Assembly: GCA_963693305.1 (NCBI GenBank)
Contig: OY855903.1
Coordinates: forward strand, 32,021,598 to 32,085,597
Source of the DNA: Meandrina meandrites
Taxonomy: Eukaryota > Cnidaria > Anthozoa > Scleractinia > Meandrinidae
Direction of reading: 5' to 3'
DNA: 64,000 nt
Of this stretch, positions 1 through 12,224 are shown piece by piece. The notes below the pieces were generated by a model. The model worked only from the letters and a program-made list of their open reading frames with translations, was not told the origin of the DNA and did no database searches. The position numbers were made by a program, and so were the translations under genes. The stretch's first letter is position 1. Each line of letters starts with the position of its first letter.

Positions 1-1150
1 GTTATTAGAGTTTTTAGACAGGCATACAGCACGTCATTTATTTCGATCGAGTCACCTTAAGATGAGGTTAACTTATGATTAATCTGTATTTTTTACCAGG
101 CCATGAGCTGTTTCATTAGAAGGTGAAATGTTAAACAACTCCAGGACAAACAGAAGACAATTTGTAAAAGAGAAGGCAAGGCTGGTTTGTAGTTAACTAA
201 CAACTTTAAGGGCCCAACTGTAAACTTTACCAATTGTTTATGTCAAGCATGTCTTTGAGACTTTGTTTTTTATGGTGCAGTTTACAAGGCAGATTTTTTT
301 AATTGAAGAGGTAATATTGTGTGACTCAATCTTTTGCAATGATTATTTCCTGTTTGAATGATTATTCCAGACAATAAAAGAACAAAGAGACCAAAGGAAT
401 GAGGTTGAAAATTAAAAGAAAAGTATTTTTATGATCACCTCCCAAAAGAATTATGATTAGTGTTTACTCTTGCTTCTGAAAACTAGTATTCCATTTTTAG
501 AAAAATGTACTGGAAAACAACAACAAGAGACTTGAAAGCTTAAAACCATGTGGTTAATGTTTAACCAATTTTTTGGGTTCAGCGGTATGGTGTAGTGAAG
601 TAAGACCTTTTGTTAACTACTCCAGTTTTGAAATAGTTTTATTCAATGACAAGTGCAAATCCAAATACTAAGATTTTATGCAAACCTGTTTAGACGTGTT
701 CTGCCCAAGAAAAATTCTAGAGGTGTCTTTGAATAAATTTAAGCTTTACATAAGCAATATAGATGTAACAAGCTTCGCAATTATTAGGTGAAAGAAGTGA
801 AAACTGATTATGTGACACCTTTAAAATAGCATCAACGTGAGTAACACAAAGGTCTGAGGCTTGTGTGGGGGACAGCTTTGTTAACATGACACCATTTTGT
901 GTGTGGCTTAAACCTAATCCATACATGCTAAGAGTTGGTAAGGTTGCACTTGGTGGATTTTGAACTTGGATATAAAAAAAATAACAAAACATAAACTATT
1001 TAGCACTGTTGTGCTATTTGAAGACACTGTAATTATATAAACAAATATTGTAAATGAAGCAGAAACTTGTTAAAAATCCCAACTGGCTGGAGGCTGACCA
1101 GTTCGCTATTTACAAATCATGGAGGAGTTGAATTTTGGCGACCAAAGACA
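1..1150. other. Non-coding stretch, no gene seen
   Basis: I see no reading frame with protein-like composition, no splice-bounded exon and no recognisable repeat boundary here. The only longer frame (717-992, minus) has no recognisable family and lacks the codon bias of the coding regions elsewhere in the window. It may be intron or intergenic DNA. Confidence 0.5.
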
Positions 1151-1159
1151 AATCTATCC

Positions 1160-1235
1160 AGTGGTAGGGAGGAGGATTTGAACCGAGGGCCCAGGTTTAA
1201 AAGTCCAGTGCCCTAACCACCAGGTGATGCTTGCT
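1160..1235 (-). repeat. tRNA-derived SINE head (degenerate tRNA-like promoter)
   Basis: Read on the minus strand, this ~73-nt stretch has the layout of a tRNA. An A-box-like GGTGGTTAGGGC is followed about 35 nt later by a B-box-like GGTTCAAATCC, with a matching T-arm and an acceptor-like end. The acceptor stem is poor and there is no clear cloverleaf with a credible anticodon loop. It is better read as the RNA polymerase III promoter of a tRNA-derived SINE or a tRNA pseudogene than as a working tRNA. Confidence 0.55.
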
Positions 1236-1914
1236 ATTAAGACACAAAAAAAGAAAAACCTGGAACCTGAGAAACAAGAAAAAAAGAATTTCATGCTTTT
1301 TAGGGTATGCCAATAGAGTTGATAAAATAGATTCATTATGGTTTACAATGTTAGTGCCCCCTTAAATTCCTGTGATGTTTTCTGGGAAATTGTCCTTTAG
1401 TATATATCTGCCAATTATGAATTCATTTGCACGTGAATAAGTCTTCAAAAATTCAACATGAAATGGAGAAACAAACTTACAAAGCTGAGTGGGTCTATTC
1501 ACTGGATTGTGTTCCTCTTCATTTACAGTTCTTAAGTTTCAAAGAAGTCTTCAATGTCCTGTGTCAGGTGGAGCCTGGCTACCAGCTACTAGCTACCAGC
1601 ATCAACCCAATTAATGAATTATGAGTTCAACTGAGGGTATGAAAATATCCAAATTCATGATCTCAAGAATGTCAAATTCAATTATCACTTTAGGATATCA
1701 ATTCATATTCTCCATGACACAGCTCACAAGAATTTAGAAAATGATCACCATTTAAGTATTGTCTGCATAGAAAAAGCAATTCCCTTAACTATTTCTGTGA
1801 GAAATGTTAAGAGAGCAGTAAGGAGAATATGAAGTTGACAGGCAGGCTTATAGGGTCCAAGGTGGCAGCACTTTTCCATCAGTGAACACCTACTTTATAG
1901 TCAGTTTGCGAAGT

Positions 1915-2560
1915 GCTGTGACCTAATGGTTAGTGGATTGGACTCCTGATGGGTCAGTCTGGTGTTGAGCTCTTGCGAGAGTCATCATGCTGTGTTCCTT
2001 GGCAACACCCTCTACTCTAACAATCCTTTCTCCATCTAGGAGTGTCGATGGCACTGGTGGACTCTGTTAACACTCACTTTGTGCGGGAGACACAGTGCTC
2101 TGATGGCAACATGTAACATGTTGGAATGCAGATTGTGAGATCCACACAGATTGCATCCAGTGTTCTTGTGTTGTGTTGTTGGACGAGATGGGAGAAGAAC
2201 TCTTCGTGATTTAAAAGTGTCATCACTTTGCAGTCAAGGAAGACTCAGTTTGTAGCAAGTGTGGAAGGAACAGTGACCAAATGGTAAGTGGCTGATCAGT
2301 AGGTCTTAAATTGCGCTCTTGCTGGAGCCATCATGTCATGTTTATGGGTAACACACTACTCTCACAGTGCTTCCCTCCAGCTTGGAGTGTAGACTGGCAC
2401 GGACCAACTGTTAGGGGATCCTGACAAATGCTGGGGGTCACTTGTAATGGACAAGCATCCCATCAAGGGAGCGGAGCAATATTCCTAGGCACTTCATACT
2501 ACAGGAACCAGAGTTGAGCACCAGTGCTGTTGAGCCATCCGGCTTCTCGCATCCCTAGGA
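1915..2560 (+). repeat. Tandem pair of SINE-like units inside the palindrome arm
   Basis: A unit beginning GTGACCTAATGGTTAGTGG (about 1918) and a diverged copy beginning GTGACCAAATGGTAAGTGG (about 2273) follow one another. Both continue with a block containing 'GAGTCATCATG' or its variant 'GAGCCATCATG' and a later 'GGAGTGT' block. The head resembles a tRNA A-box and the 'GTTGAGCTC' word a decayed B-box. Reverse-complement counterparts lie at about 4500-5000 in the other arm. Confidence 0.5.
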
Positions 2561-2929
2561 ATGTAGCAGACTTCCTTCCTCTGTAGCCAATGAAATGCTT
2601 ACTGGAATGTTTTTATTTTTAGCCACAGAGACTGTAAGGGTGATTCATTGTCCTGTGTAAAACATTCCTTTCACCATTTAAGTCCAACACCCTTCATTGG
2701 TTGCACCACAAAACATTTAAGTCGGGGAGGAAAAAGGGTATTGGTTAACCTACCCCTCTTACAAACAGTTACACCGCAAACAGGTGGAAGTGTAGAATGG
2801 CAGACTGGGATTAGGGCAACAGTGGATTGTAGAATGGGGTGGAGAGACTGGGGAATGGTGGTTCTTGAGTTTGGCTGTACAGTCAAGTTGATTTAAGAAC
2901 CCACAGTGAAGGACAATTCCTCGGCAGTG

Positions 2930-2990
2930 ATGTGGTTAGCACATGTTGCAGTGGTTGTCTAGGTCAGGATTTGAATCCCTGGATGCGCTT
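2930..2990 (+). repeat. tRNA-like SINE fragment with B-box
   Basis: A 'GTGGTTAGCACATG' A-box-like word is followed by 'GGATTTGAATCC', a near-consensus RNA polymerase III B-box. The mirrored copy lies at about 3945-3995 on the other palindrome arm. No full tRNA fold is apparent. Confidence 0.45.
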
Positions 2991-3424
2991 TTCTGTTGTA
3001 GGAAAAAGATAGGCAATAAAACAACAGTTATTTCTACCTGATGTTCAGATGACACATATTAATTGGATAAAGCTCAGCTTCCGAGTGGCTGTTGAAAGTT
3101 GGGGAAAATGACGTATTGCATGCTTGGTTGAGATTATGCTGCCTGTTTTAGGTCATAAACAGGCAACAGATGGGGTAGAAAGCAAGTCATGGTAGGTGAT
3201 CCTTTAGTCATTTCAGAGACTTTTCCATTCTTTTGGCACTTAGTTCAAGATATCTGAGTGTATTTCTTGTAAGAACTACAGTGCAAGGATGTTCTAGTTG
3301 TAATGACGCATCATCTTCCGTATATTTAGGAGAAATGTTGAGTGATGAACTGACATGTCTAGGAATAGGTAGCTAACAACAATTATATCAACTGGGGAAG
3401 ATTAACCGTGTTTAAGCTCAAAGG

Positions 3425-3486
3425 TTTAATAATAACAATAATATTAATATAATAATAATAATACTAATAATAATCATAATAATAAA
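3425..3486. repeat. ATT/AAT microsatellite at the palindrome centre
   Basis: An imperfect run of AAT/AAC trinucleotides. It is bracketed by the 11-bp inverted words CTCAAAGGTTT and AAACCTTTGAG, so it forms the loop of the surrounding palindrome. Confidence 0.8.
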
Positions 3487-5074
3487 ACCTTTGAGCAGAC
3501 ATGGCTGGCCAGTCTTTCCTGGTTGATGTGACTGTTGTTTGCTACTTCTTCATAATGATGTGTTAGTTCATCACTTGATACTTTTTCCTGAATGCATGGA
3601 AGATTATGTTTCATCACATCCGGAACATCCTTGCGCTGTAGCTCCTGCAAGAGATCCACTTAAACATCCTGAACAGAATGCCAGGGGGATGGAAAAGCCT
3701 CTGAAGTGAAGAAAAGATCACCTGCCACGACTCACTCTCTACCCTGTCTGCTGCTGTTTATGCCCTGGAACAGGTAACATTATTTCTACTGAGCATGGAA
3801 TGCAATCTTTCCTCAATTTTCAACAGGCAATCAAAAGCTGACTTTCATCCATGCAAGATGCGTCATCTAAATATCAAAAGAAATAACTGTTGTTACAAAG
3901 GTTGCTGATCTTTTTTCTACAACAGAAACTGCCCCTTCAGAGATTTGAATCCTGATCTTGGCTGCCACAACACCATGTGTTAACTACATTACTACAAGAG
4001 GATTGTCCTTTGTTGCAGGTTCTTGAATCAACCAGACCGTACAATCAGACTTGAGAGGCACTATTCCCTAATCCCCCCTCTGCATTCTTCAATCCATCAT
4101 TGCCCTAGTCACAGCTTGCCAGTCCACACTTCCACCCATCTGCTGTGTAACTGTCTGTAAGAAGTGCAGGTTAACCAGTGTTCTTTCCCCTCCCTCACTT
4201 GAAGGTTTTGTCGGTACATTCAGTGGTGGGAGTTAGACTTTTATGGTAAAAGGTTTGTTTTTCACAAGGCGATAAATCCCTCTTCCAGTCTTGGTGGCTC
4301 GGAATGAGAACACTCTGGTGACCATTTCACTGGCTGCAAAGCAGGGACGTCTGTTTCATTCCTGGGAAAGCGAGAAGCCGGATGACTGAACAGCGCTGAT
4401 GCTTTACTCTAGTTTCTGTAGTATGAAGTGCCTAGGAGCATCGCCACACTCTCTCGATGGGAAGCTAGTCTATTGCAGGTTACCCCTAGATTTTTGTCAA
4501 GATGCCCAAACAACTGGTTAGTACCATCTCCACTCCAAGGTGGAGGGATGCACTGCGAGAGTGGTGTCTTGCCCATGAACTCGACACAATGACTCTAGCC
4601 AGAGCCCAATTTCAGACCAGCCGAGCAGCCACTTACCATTTGGTCACTGTTTCCCCCACACTGGCTACAAACTGAGTCTTCCTTGACTGTTAAGCAGTGA
4701 CACTTTTACATCACGAAGAGTTTTTCTCCCATCTCGTCCAACAACACAACGCAAGAACACTGGACACAATCTGTTTGGATCTTACAATCTGCACTCCAAC
4801 ATGTTACATGTAACCGTCAGAGCACTGTGTCTCCCGCACAAGTGAGTGTTTGCAGAGTTTACAGGCACCGTCAATACTTCTAGGTGGAGAAGGGATTGTT
4901 AGAGTAAAGGGTCTTGCCAAGGAACACAACACGACGACTCTGGTGAGGGCTCAACTCCAGACTGACCCATCAGGAGTCAAATCCACAAACCATTAGGTCA
5001 CAGCACCCCACAAACTGACTCTAAAGTGGGTGTTTACTGATGGAGAAGTGCTGCAACCTTGGAGCCTTTAAGTG

Positions 5075-8000
5075 TTAATGTCAACATAAAAATTCTCCGT
5101 ACTGCTCTGTCTACATTTCTTTCAGAACTAGTTAGAAGAATTTCAATGGTGATCATTTGTGAAACCAGCCACTAAACATTCGGTTACTCAACTGACCCGC
5201 ACTGGCCTATAAATTGAGTATTCCTTGTTTGCAAAGTGTTCACACTTTTAAATTACAAAAAAGTCTTTTCTTAATATGTAAATGGTGTCTTGTCTAAGAA
5301 GTTAACACAACAACCCTGGATGGGGATTGACTTTGAGCCATGCGTTTGTAGTCCAACATGTTGGATTTAACCCTTAGTCAATTGTGCCTTCTTCACAAGA
5401 TGAGATTTTACCGAGTGAAAAGTGACACATATCATATTGATATCATGATGGCATCAATGCATACATCTCTTTTGAGATATTTTAGCTTACTGGTTTCATG
5501 TTGTTGGTAGATACTAATGAACGGAGCTAGCAATGAATAGACTTACATGTGGGATGTATTGTTCACAGTTAAGTTGTGTGGATCACCTGATAATTGGATT
5601 TACACTGAAACATTTCAGGTTATATCTTCCACATGACATTTGAGAGTTTAAATCTAAACACCTGAAACAGGAAACAGTCTAGCAGGAAGACTACATGAAA
5701 CCGATCTTTGTTAGTTTGTTAACCCGTATCAGATCATGTGTTACACTGGACATTGCTACCGGTATTTGCTTTAAGTTTTCAATCATATTCACTTGTACAT
5801 GAATGAATGATTTGCAGTTATATTAAGGCCGGCCGGGGCAATTTTCCAGGAAGTGTCGTATTAATGTCTTTAAATTTGGGGAACTACAGTGGACATGTAA
5901 CATTGTGAAGGTAAATAAATCTATTTTTTTGATCTCTGTTATTGGTAACCAACCCAAATAGGTAATAAAGTTATATAGATTTAGCCAAGCCTAAAAGTGG
6001 AGCTCCACATATACATTTTTTGCTGGTTCTTAATAATTTGTAGAAATACTCTCATTAATAGTACTGTCATTGAAGTTATTAGGCAACTTCTCAAGAAAGA
6101 TTCCATAGTCTAAATTGATCGTCAACTCCAATTGCAGAAATTCCCTTGCAAAATCCTGTTAGAACAAAAAAATAAAGGACTAGAGCTAGTGATCCAATAG
6201 AAAACCAATATCTGGTCAGGGGCCAACTTCAATAAAACATGTGATCTCGGTACAATGTTTTTAACTTCAACAATGATTGTATGTATACTGGAAGTTCCTG
6301 TCATTTCATTATATTATGGTGAAGTCAATGACCAATTGTATTGACTTTTCACAGAATTCAGTTGTGACATCTGCACTTCTACGTTTGATTTAAAACTAGA
6401 TAAAAGCAGAACATGCTCACATTTTGTTTTCAATTTAGCACTCTAAGAGCATTGTATGTGATATAAACAACATGTGTGTGATGCGCAATGAGTGGTCATT
6501 GGTCGTTAAGAAAAAGTTCTTAACATAGCAAATAAATCAGAAAAATAGGAACTAGAAGTAGCCAAGTAAAGTATGTGTATAACCTTCAAAGTGAACGTTT
6601 CTAAATTGAGATGACAGAAGAAAGTGGGGGACCAGAAAAGGTAAAACAAATCACATGCCTCTTTTCTACAAATGTGGCTGTCTTTCTTGAGCAAAATAGG
6701 AGTCAAACTGTAAGAATGGTTTAAAGCTTCTTAATTTTTTGAATGCTTTACTATTTTTAGTGTGAATTCAATTTCTTTCTATTTATTTCCATATAAGTGT
6801 TTTAGTTTCTTTACTAAGCGAGAATTGTTCCAGGCAATAGACAACATAAGGGAAATTCCAGTGCATTACCATAGCGAGCCATGAGTCACTCAAACCCTGG
6901 ACATTTGTTACTCAAGTGGCTGCTTTTCTAAATTCTTTACTTTGATGTTCCATGCAGTTAAATTCAAGAGTTGGTAAGCATTAACTGTCCAGTTTAAAGC
7001 TTTCCAGGTTTTTGTTAGTTTTAAGTTGTTGTTTTCATGTCCTGTTACATCTTACCCTAAACAGAATTTTACTGTAAAAAACTCTAAGGGGAAGAATTCG
7101 TTCAGTGAAATACATATTTTGTAGTACAGGAAAAAGTCTTGGCTTTGAAACTGTTGAAATAATTTATCTTCAGGGCTGTTACTTGTGTTTGAAGTATTAT
7201 GAAAAAATAGCAATCAGGATGAATAACTATGAAAGCCATCAGAGAAGACAGAGAAAATACCCTGCCCTACCCTACCCCCAACCCTTTTAATAAAGAGTTT
7301 TATGAAACTATACCTTTCAAATAGCTTTCTAATCTTGTAATGGTGTTTAGTTGTGTGTTATTAATGCAGAAATGGACAACACCTGCAGAGTGTTCTTTGA
7401 AGTATTTTAACACAGGCACAATCCACAAGAAAGTTTGAGAAACAAGTGCACAAGATGGTGCAGCCAAGGACAATACTGGATTGTCAGGACTTTAAAACAC
7501 GTGCATTTTCTGCATGATTAGAGCTGTTTCAGGTAGAGTCCACTAAAAACTACATTTAAAAGGTTCTTAAACTTTGACACAAAGGCACAAAAAATATATT
7601 TGTCATCCATTTATCTTTGTCAAAATTATGACAATATAAAATGCTTTTCAGCATCTCCTTTGACTGGAAAGTTTCCATAATGGCTTCAAAATTTGTGAAG
7701 GAGGCGTGAAAGTGCCTCCACTCGTATGAAAAGCTTGTGAATCCTGTACCTTTAAATTTAATTGCAATGTAGCTGAGTTGTTACAAAATATTGGGTCAAA
7801 TATTAATTTCACAAGTAGTTCATTTTTTTCACGTTTTCACCCAAATTCACATTGTTTTCAGCTCTGAGAGGTTATTGAAAGGAAAAAAAAAACCTATAAA
7901 ACGTTAAGATTGTTTCATTTTAGATTTTTTATCTTGAAAACATGTTATTTGTCTGAAGAGAAGTGGGCACACGAAGGACTACTAGAAGGCGATTTTCACT

Positions 8001-9440
8001 GATAACACGGCAGTGGCTTGCAGAGAACACTGTGGAGAACAAATGTGGTAGGTGTACGCGTAAGCAAGAACAGCCAATTATTTGCATGTTTTCAATAAAA
8101 TAATTATTCCACTCACGCTTGTTGAATATGAGATGTTTATAGCCAACTTGGCGCTACCCGCCATATCCAATATGGCGCTACCATCCCATATCCAACATGT
8201 GCTTGTGGAATAGTTGTAAATTATTCACAAAATAGTCATGTTGCCCATATATGGTCAGAAAGTCACTGCTGTTCATCATCTGTACATTGCAGATATGCTG
8301 CCATATAGCTGGTTGCCACAATTTGCCTGAGTATTGCAAAGCACTGCTTAACCACGGTAGTTTTAGCTGTAAAATTGTTTTCATTGGCAATTAGTTCAAT
8401 AATAAAACAATTATCCTGATCAGTCTTGCAGAATATCTGCTGATTTTAAGTATCAAGCGATATACTGCATGATTTGTTAAATATTGACTAACACATCCAA
8501 CATGCATATGTTAGCAAATATTGTTTACATTGATGCAAAAGTCTTCTTTTTTGGCTTGTCATTAAGGTCATTTGTTGAAATATAGCTGTAGAACTAGACA
8601 TAGATTTTAAATCAAACTTTGCCTATTGGTTGAAATTTGTTTAGGAGCATGAAGATATTGTATTATATAACACATAATTCCTTACATTTGTATTTAAACT
8701 GTTTACTTTATTCCTTATGAGAGCAAAAACAGGAGAATAAAAAACCTATGCAACAATCCAACAGAACAGCACAAAAGAGAACATGATACTCATAGACTCG
8801 AAACTTTCAAAATTGGGTGAGAATATTGTCCAATGTTGGTTAGATATAAAACTCCACTTACAAATGTACAACACTAACAACAAAGATATAAAATATCCAG
8901 TAAGTTTGACATATAAATTTATGAAAAGACAAAGCTGTAATAAAAATAATTTAGTAAAGGAAATGAAGAAGAGATATTATTTTGTAAAGCATATACATGC
9001 GAAATAATCGTAATCAGTTGACGCTTCGGCATCATCTTGACGCAATTCTCAAGACTAAAATCAAATCAAATATGCAATGTTGTTAAAAAATTCCTAAATT
9101 TGCATAAAGCAAAAAATCCTAGGTGAATACTTTTGCACGGACAGAGTCTGTTTGCACATTAAGGAATGGTTGCAACTTGCAGATGAAATGCATGTCTTTG
9201 ATTAGGCCATCCATTTTGTTTTTAGAGATGCGGGCAGTTGAACATTGTGATCGTCCATGTAGTGCTTGTAAATAGACGACGATTTTTATTTATGTCCATC
9301 AACACATTGGTGCAAGTGGCCCTGTATGTAAACAACATAGCCCGCATCGCCCAGGCCACATTGAAATTTGCAACCTAAACATTGACGCGCTTGATTTCTT
9401 GCAATTTGAGGTCTTCATGTTATTTTATTTAATTACCGTT
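5075..9440. other. AT-rich non-coding stretch
   Basis: No protein-coding exon could be supported. A short CCCTACCCTACCCC-type word near 7260 begins a segment (about 7235-7275) that recurs in reverse complement near 25905-25945, so it belongs to an interspersed repeat. A small duplication of 'CCATATCCAA' words lies near 8160-8200. The frame at 8783-9007 (+, 74 aa) is lysine and asparagine rich and matches no family I know. Confidence 0.5.
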
Positions 9441-9442
9441 TA

Positions 9443-10075
9443 GGGCACCCATCCTTTCTTATAAAAGTCTTATCATGCCCTTATTCGAGTATGCTGATCT
9501 AGTTTGGGGTGACAAGCATAATGTAACTTTAATGTCTAGCCTACAAGTTTTGCAAAATAGGGCGGCTAAAATAATTTTAGATCGACCGCTGTATTCATCT
9601 GGCTCGCATGGATTAGCGACTTTTAAATGGATACCATTAGAGAAAAGGCGTTTCCAGCAAAGATGTGTGCATGTCTACAAATGTCTAAATGGACTTATAA
9701 ATCATGAATTGACTTTAGTGACACAACAACATCAACATAATTATAACACCAGAAATTAAGTCAATATCAGACTCCCCTGCGTCAAGAGAAATTGGGGAAA
9801 ACAGAGAACCGCCAATTATCACACAGCTAATGATTTTAATTCTCTTAGCCAGATTATACGAGACTCTGACAATATAAATACCAGTGTTTTGAAGCGACAG
9901 GTTTTTAATTTCTTAATTTAAGTGTTTATAAAACTCTTATTTTTTGTCCTCTTAAGTTTTTAACATATTTTTAACTCAATGTAGATAATTTTAGTTTTTA
10001 GTTTTAATCTTCAAGGTCCTTTTTGAAAACCACTTATGTGTGAAAAAGTCTCCTCATTAAAGATTATTATTTATT
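9443..10075 (+). mobile_element. 3' end of a LINE-type non-LTR retrotransposon
   Basis: An open frame from about 9443 encodes the extreme C-terminal region that follows the reverse transcriptase domain in CR1/L2-like LINEs of invertebrates. Visible words are 'MPLFEYADLVWGD', 'LQNRAAKIIL' and 'KCLNGLI' with 'YNTRN' at the end. The frame stops at 9759; similarity resumes in a different frame (about 9768-9920) through words of the type 'RNWGKQRT' and ends at a stop near 9920. A short AT-rich 3' tail follows, ending near 10075. The upstream endonuclease and the RT catalytic core are absent, as expected of a 5'-truncated, frameshifted insertion. The exact clade is an inference. Confidence 0.75.
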
Positions 10076-10164
10076 TCCAGCTAACAAAAATCTGCTGGAT
10101 TACAGTCTTGGTCTCTAAGCTTAGGTTGTTAAGAGGCTGTTTAACAATGTTTGCTTAGTCTTAG

Positions 10165-11135
10165 TCTTTTAAAGGAAGAATGACTCGAGCCATGGTAGTT
10201 TTCTCCTCTAGCAAGGGAGTGTGGTGCTGGTCAGATAACCAATGAAGCACTTGACAGCTGAGTTGCATAAGTGCTGAGGGTATTTAAGTTTTGAGAACAC
10301 ATCCTTTAACCGATCACATTCCTGTGAAAAATAGGACCAATCAGACGACAGCCAGTAAGCTTGATACAACATGGTGGTAATTAGGCAGCACTTGTATCTA
10401 CTATCGACATGGTTTTGGTAATGAACGAGGAGTCTGTGTTTGTTGGCTTGGTGTAAACTCTGGTCTCAATTCTTGGCGTTACGTTTATTAGCTCAACACC
10501 AACAAAAGGTATAAAGGAATTATTCTCAATATCCATTGTAAATTTTACAGAGGAGTGGCAGTTATGGAGAGTTTCCAAAAAACTGTCAGCTGAAGCCTTG
10601 TTTGGCATAACCTACATATCAACGATAGAAATAGGACAACTTGCCATCCTGATTGTGTTTTTCTTTGATGGAGCACATGAATATGTTTGCTAGCAGGGGT
10701 GCAACAGGGGATCCCATTGCAGCCTTATCCGTCTGTTCATAAAGATTCCCATCAAACTGAAAGAGTTGCCTTTTGGTTGCTGCTCTCAGTAAGTCGACTA
10801 GCTGAGATCTGGAGAGGTTCAGTTCATGGATCTTATTGATCCAATGATCAGTGAATGCCTTGTCAGCCAATATTGAGATGGTCTCCTCCAAAGGCACATA
10901 AGTAAACAGCAAAGTTATGTCGTATGACACCAGGATATCACCATTGTTGATCACCAGGTCTTGTATTTCATTAAGGAACTGATAGGTTTCAGTTACATTG
11001 TACTGATTGATCTGATCATCCAGCCATTTGCCCAAAGCATAAATATAGGTGTGTGTGGCCAAGAGGATTGGGCACATAGCAAGGTTTTCTTTGTGCATCT
11101 TTGGTAATCATTATGGGACATCCTTGAGCAACATA
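10165..11135 (-). pseudogene. Broken Penelope-like reverse transcriptase
   Basis: Minus-strand frames 11098-10619 and 10608-10381 together carry the order of conserved blocks of Penelope-like element (PLE) reverse transcriptases. These are a 'PILLATHTY' block, an 'LVSYDITLLFTYVPLEETI' motif-A region, an 'AMGSPVAPLLANIFM' motif-B-type block and the post-catalytic 'FIPFVGVELI' and 'VYTKPTN' blocks. Further degraded similarity, with a 'KLKYPQHL' word, reaches about 10165. The catalytic YVDD region is destroyed: 'FYR' is followed by an in-frame stop at 10619-10621 and the two aspartates are not present. A frame change separates the two halves. No GIY-YIG endonuclease domain can be made out downstream. 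It is an inactive relic; the RT/PLE assignment is firm. Confidence 0.82.
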
Positions 11136-11139
11136 CTGT

Positions 11140-12190
11140 ACGCTTCATATTGTTTATTGCCACCTTGTATGGAATTGAATAGCTGTCTTGTTTTAAAGTA
11201 CATGTCATCTGAAGCGGTCAATATGTTCATCTATGACATAACAATTAGAAGTGTTGATCTAATTACATGTCAGTGAATGCCATTAAAAGCTACTGGCTTA
11301 CAGAAGCAAGCAACTAAAATAAAAACAATTTAATAAGGAAATATAGGTAAAGTGAATAATGTAACAAATATAAGTAAAAGAAATAAGTGTTCAATCCTAA
11401 TACCCAGGTAAAAAGAGAAGCTACTGTATAAACTGTATAATAGCTTAGTTTTCCATGAAAAACTCAACTTATCATCGGAAAGTTGTAATATCCTTTTGTC
11501 TTGTATTAATTTATTTAAATTTCCTTAGTTGTATAAACGAAATCCACCACTTCCTTTTTCCTTGGATTCTATTTTTTATGTTTGTTAATTTTAGTTTTAT
11601 TGTTTTCCTAGAATATGAACATTTCAATAACTTTCTTTGTGTCAAACAATCAAGCAGTTTGTTGATGGAGGGAAGCACCTTCATTGGTGTACTTAAGGAC
11701 AGCTCAAAATGATCAGTCAAGTTGGTAATGTGTGTGTTGTGGTTCTTGAGAAGGAAAACTTGACTGCCCTAACTTGCTGATGTTTATTGTGGTCATTAAC
11801 GGTAGGTGAAGCTTTATCTTTCCAGCAGTGTGGCTACCTGGCTGACAGATGGTGTGTTCTTAACTTGAAAGAATTGATAAGAAAACAAACTTTAACATTA
11901 TTGACATGTAGCGGAATGCCATAAAATTATTCTTTGAGATTATCAAGAGATTGTGCTCATGGGCACCTATTTGTAGAAAAAGACCATGGCAGCACAACAT
12001 TTGCTGGTATAGTTAAAAAAGTATTGGTTGTTTTGCATATGAAATCAACATCGGGTTGTAGTCTGGGTGACAATTAATGATTTGTCTCGCCCTTAGAAAG
12101 TAATAAATACTTGTGATTAAGGACAGGCAATAAAAGGAACTACAGCATAACAAGCAGTCAAAAACAGATACTATAAACGATTTGCACTAA
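11140..12190. repeat. Diverged duplicate module P (copy 1)
   Basis: This stretch aligns by eye with about 15300-16110. Shared words are 'TTGTATGGAATTGAATA', 'TCTTGTTTTAAAGTACATG', 'TCAAACAATCAA' and 'GATGTTTATTGTGGTCAT'. A shorter third copy lies near 22200-22400. Substitutions and small indels are spread throughout and frames are not preserved, so I treat it as a non-coding local duplication rather than exons. Confidence 0.6.
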
Positions 12191-12224
12191 GGGAACTTAG
12201 GAAAGTCAACCGAGATAAACATAG

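Larger units (their letters stand above)
1850..5070. repeat. Large diverged palindrome (foldback) of ~3.2 kb
   Basis: The arm at about 1850-3060 recurs in reverse complement at about 3860-5070. Matching blocks include the 'GGTGGCAGCACTTTTCCATC' region (1860), a block with 'CAACATGTTACATG' near 2115 and 4800, and a block near 2700 matched near 4200. Symmetry continues to the centre, where CTCAAAGGTTT (about 3418) and AAACCTTTGAG (about 3485) flank an ATT-rich microsatellite. The arms are clearly diverged, with many substitutions and indels by eye, so the palindrome is old. It contains SINE-like tRNA-derived segments and no credible gene. It could be two inverted copies of one repeat or a foldback transposon. 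Confidence 0.7.

Noticed and set aside
1160..1235. Functional tRNA gene
   Set aside because: A- and B-box words are present, but the acceptor stem and anticodon arm do not pair well; tRNA-derived SINE fits better.
10993..11208. Separate 71-aa minus protein overlapping the Penelope relic
   Set aside because: It is a shifted-frame reading of the reverse-transcriptase block and its upstream flank.
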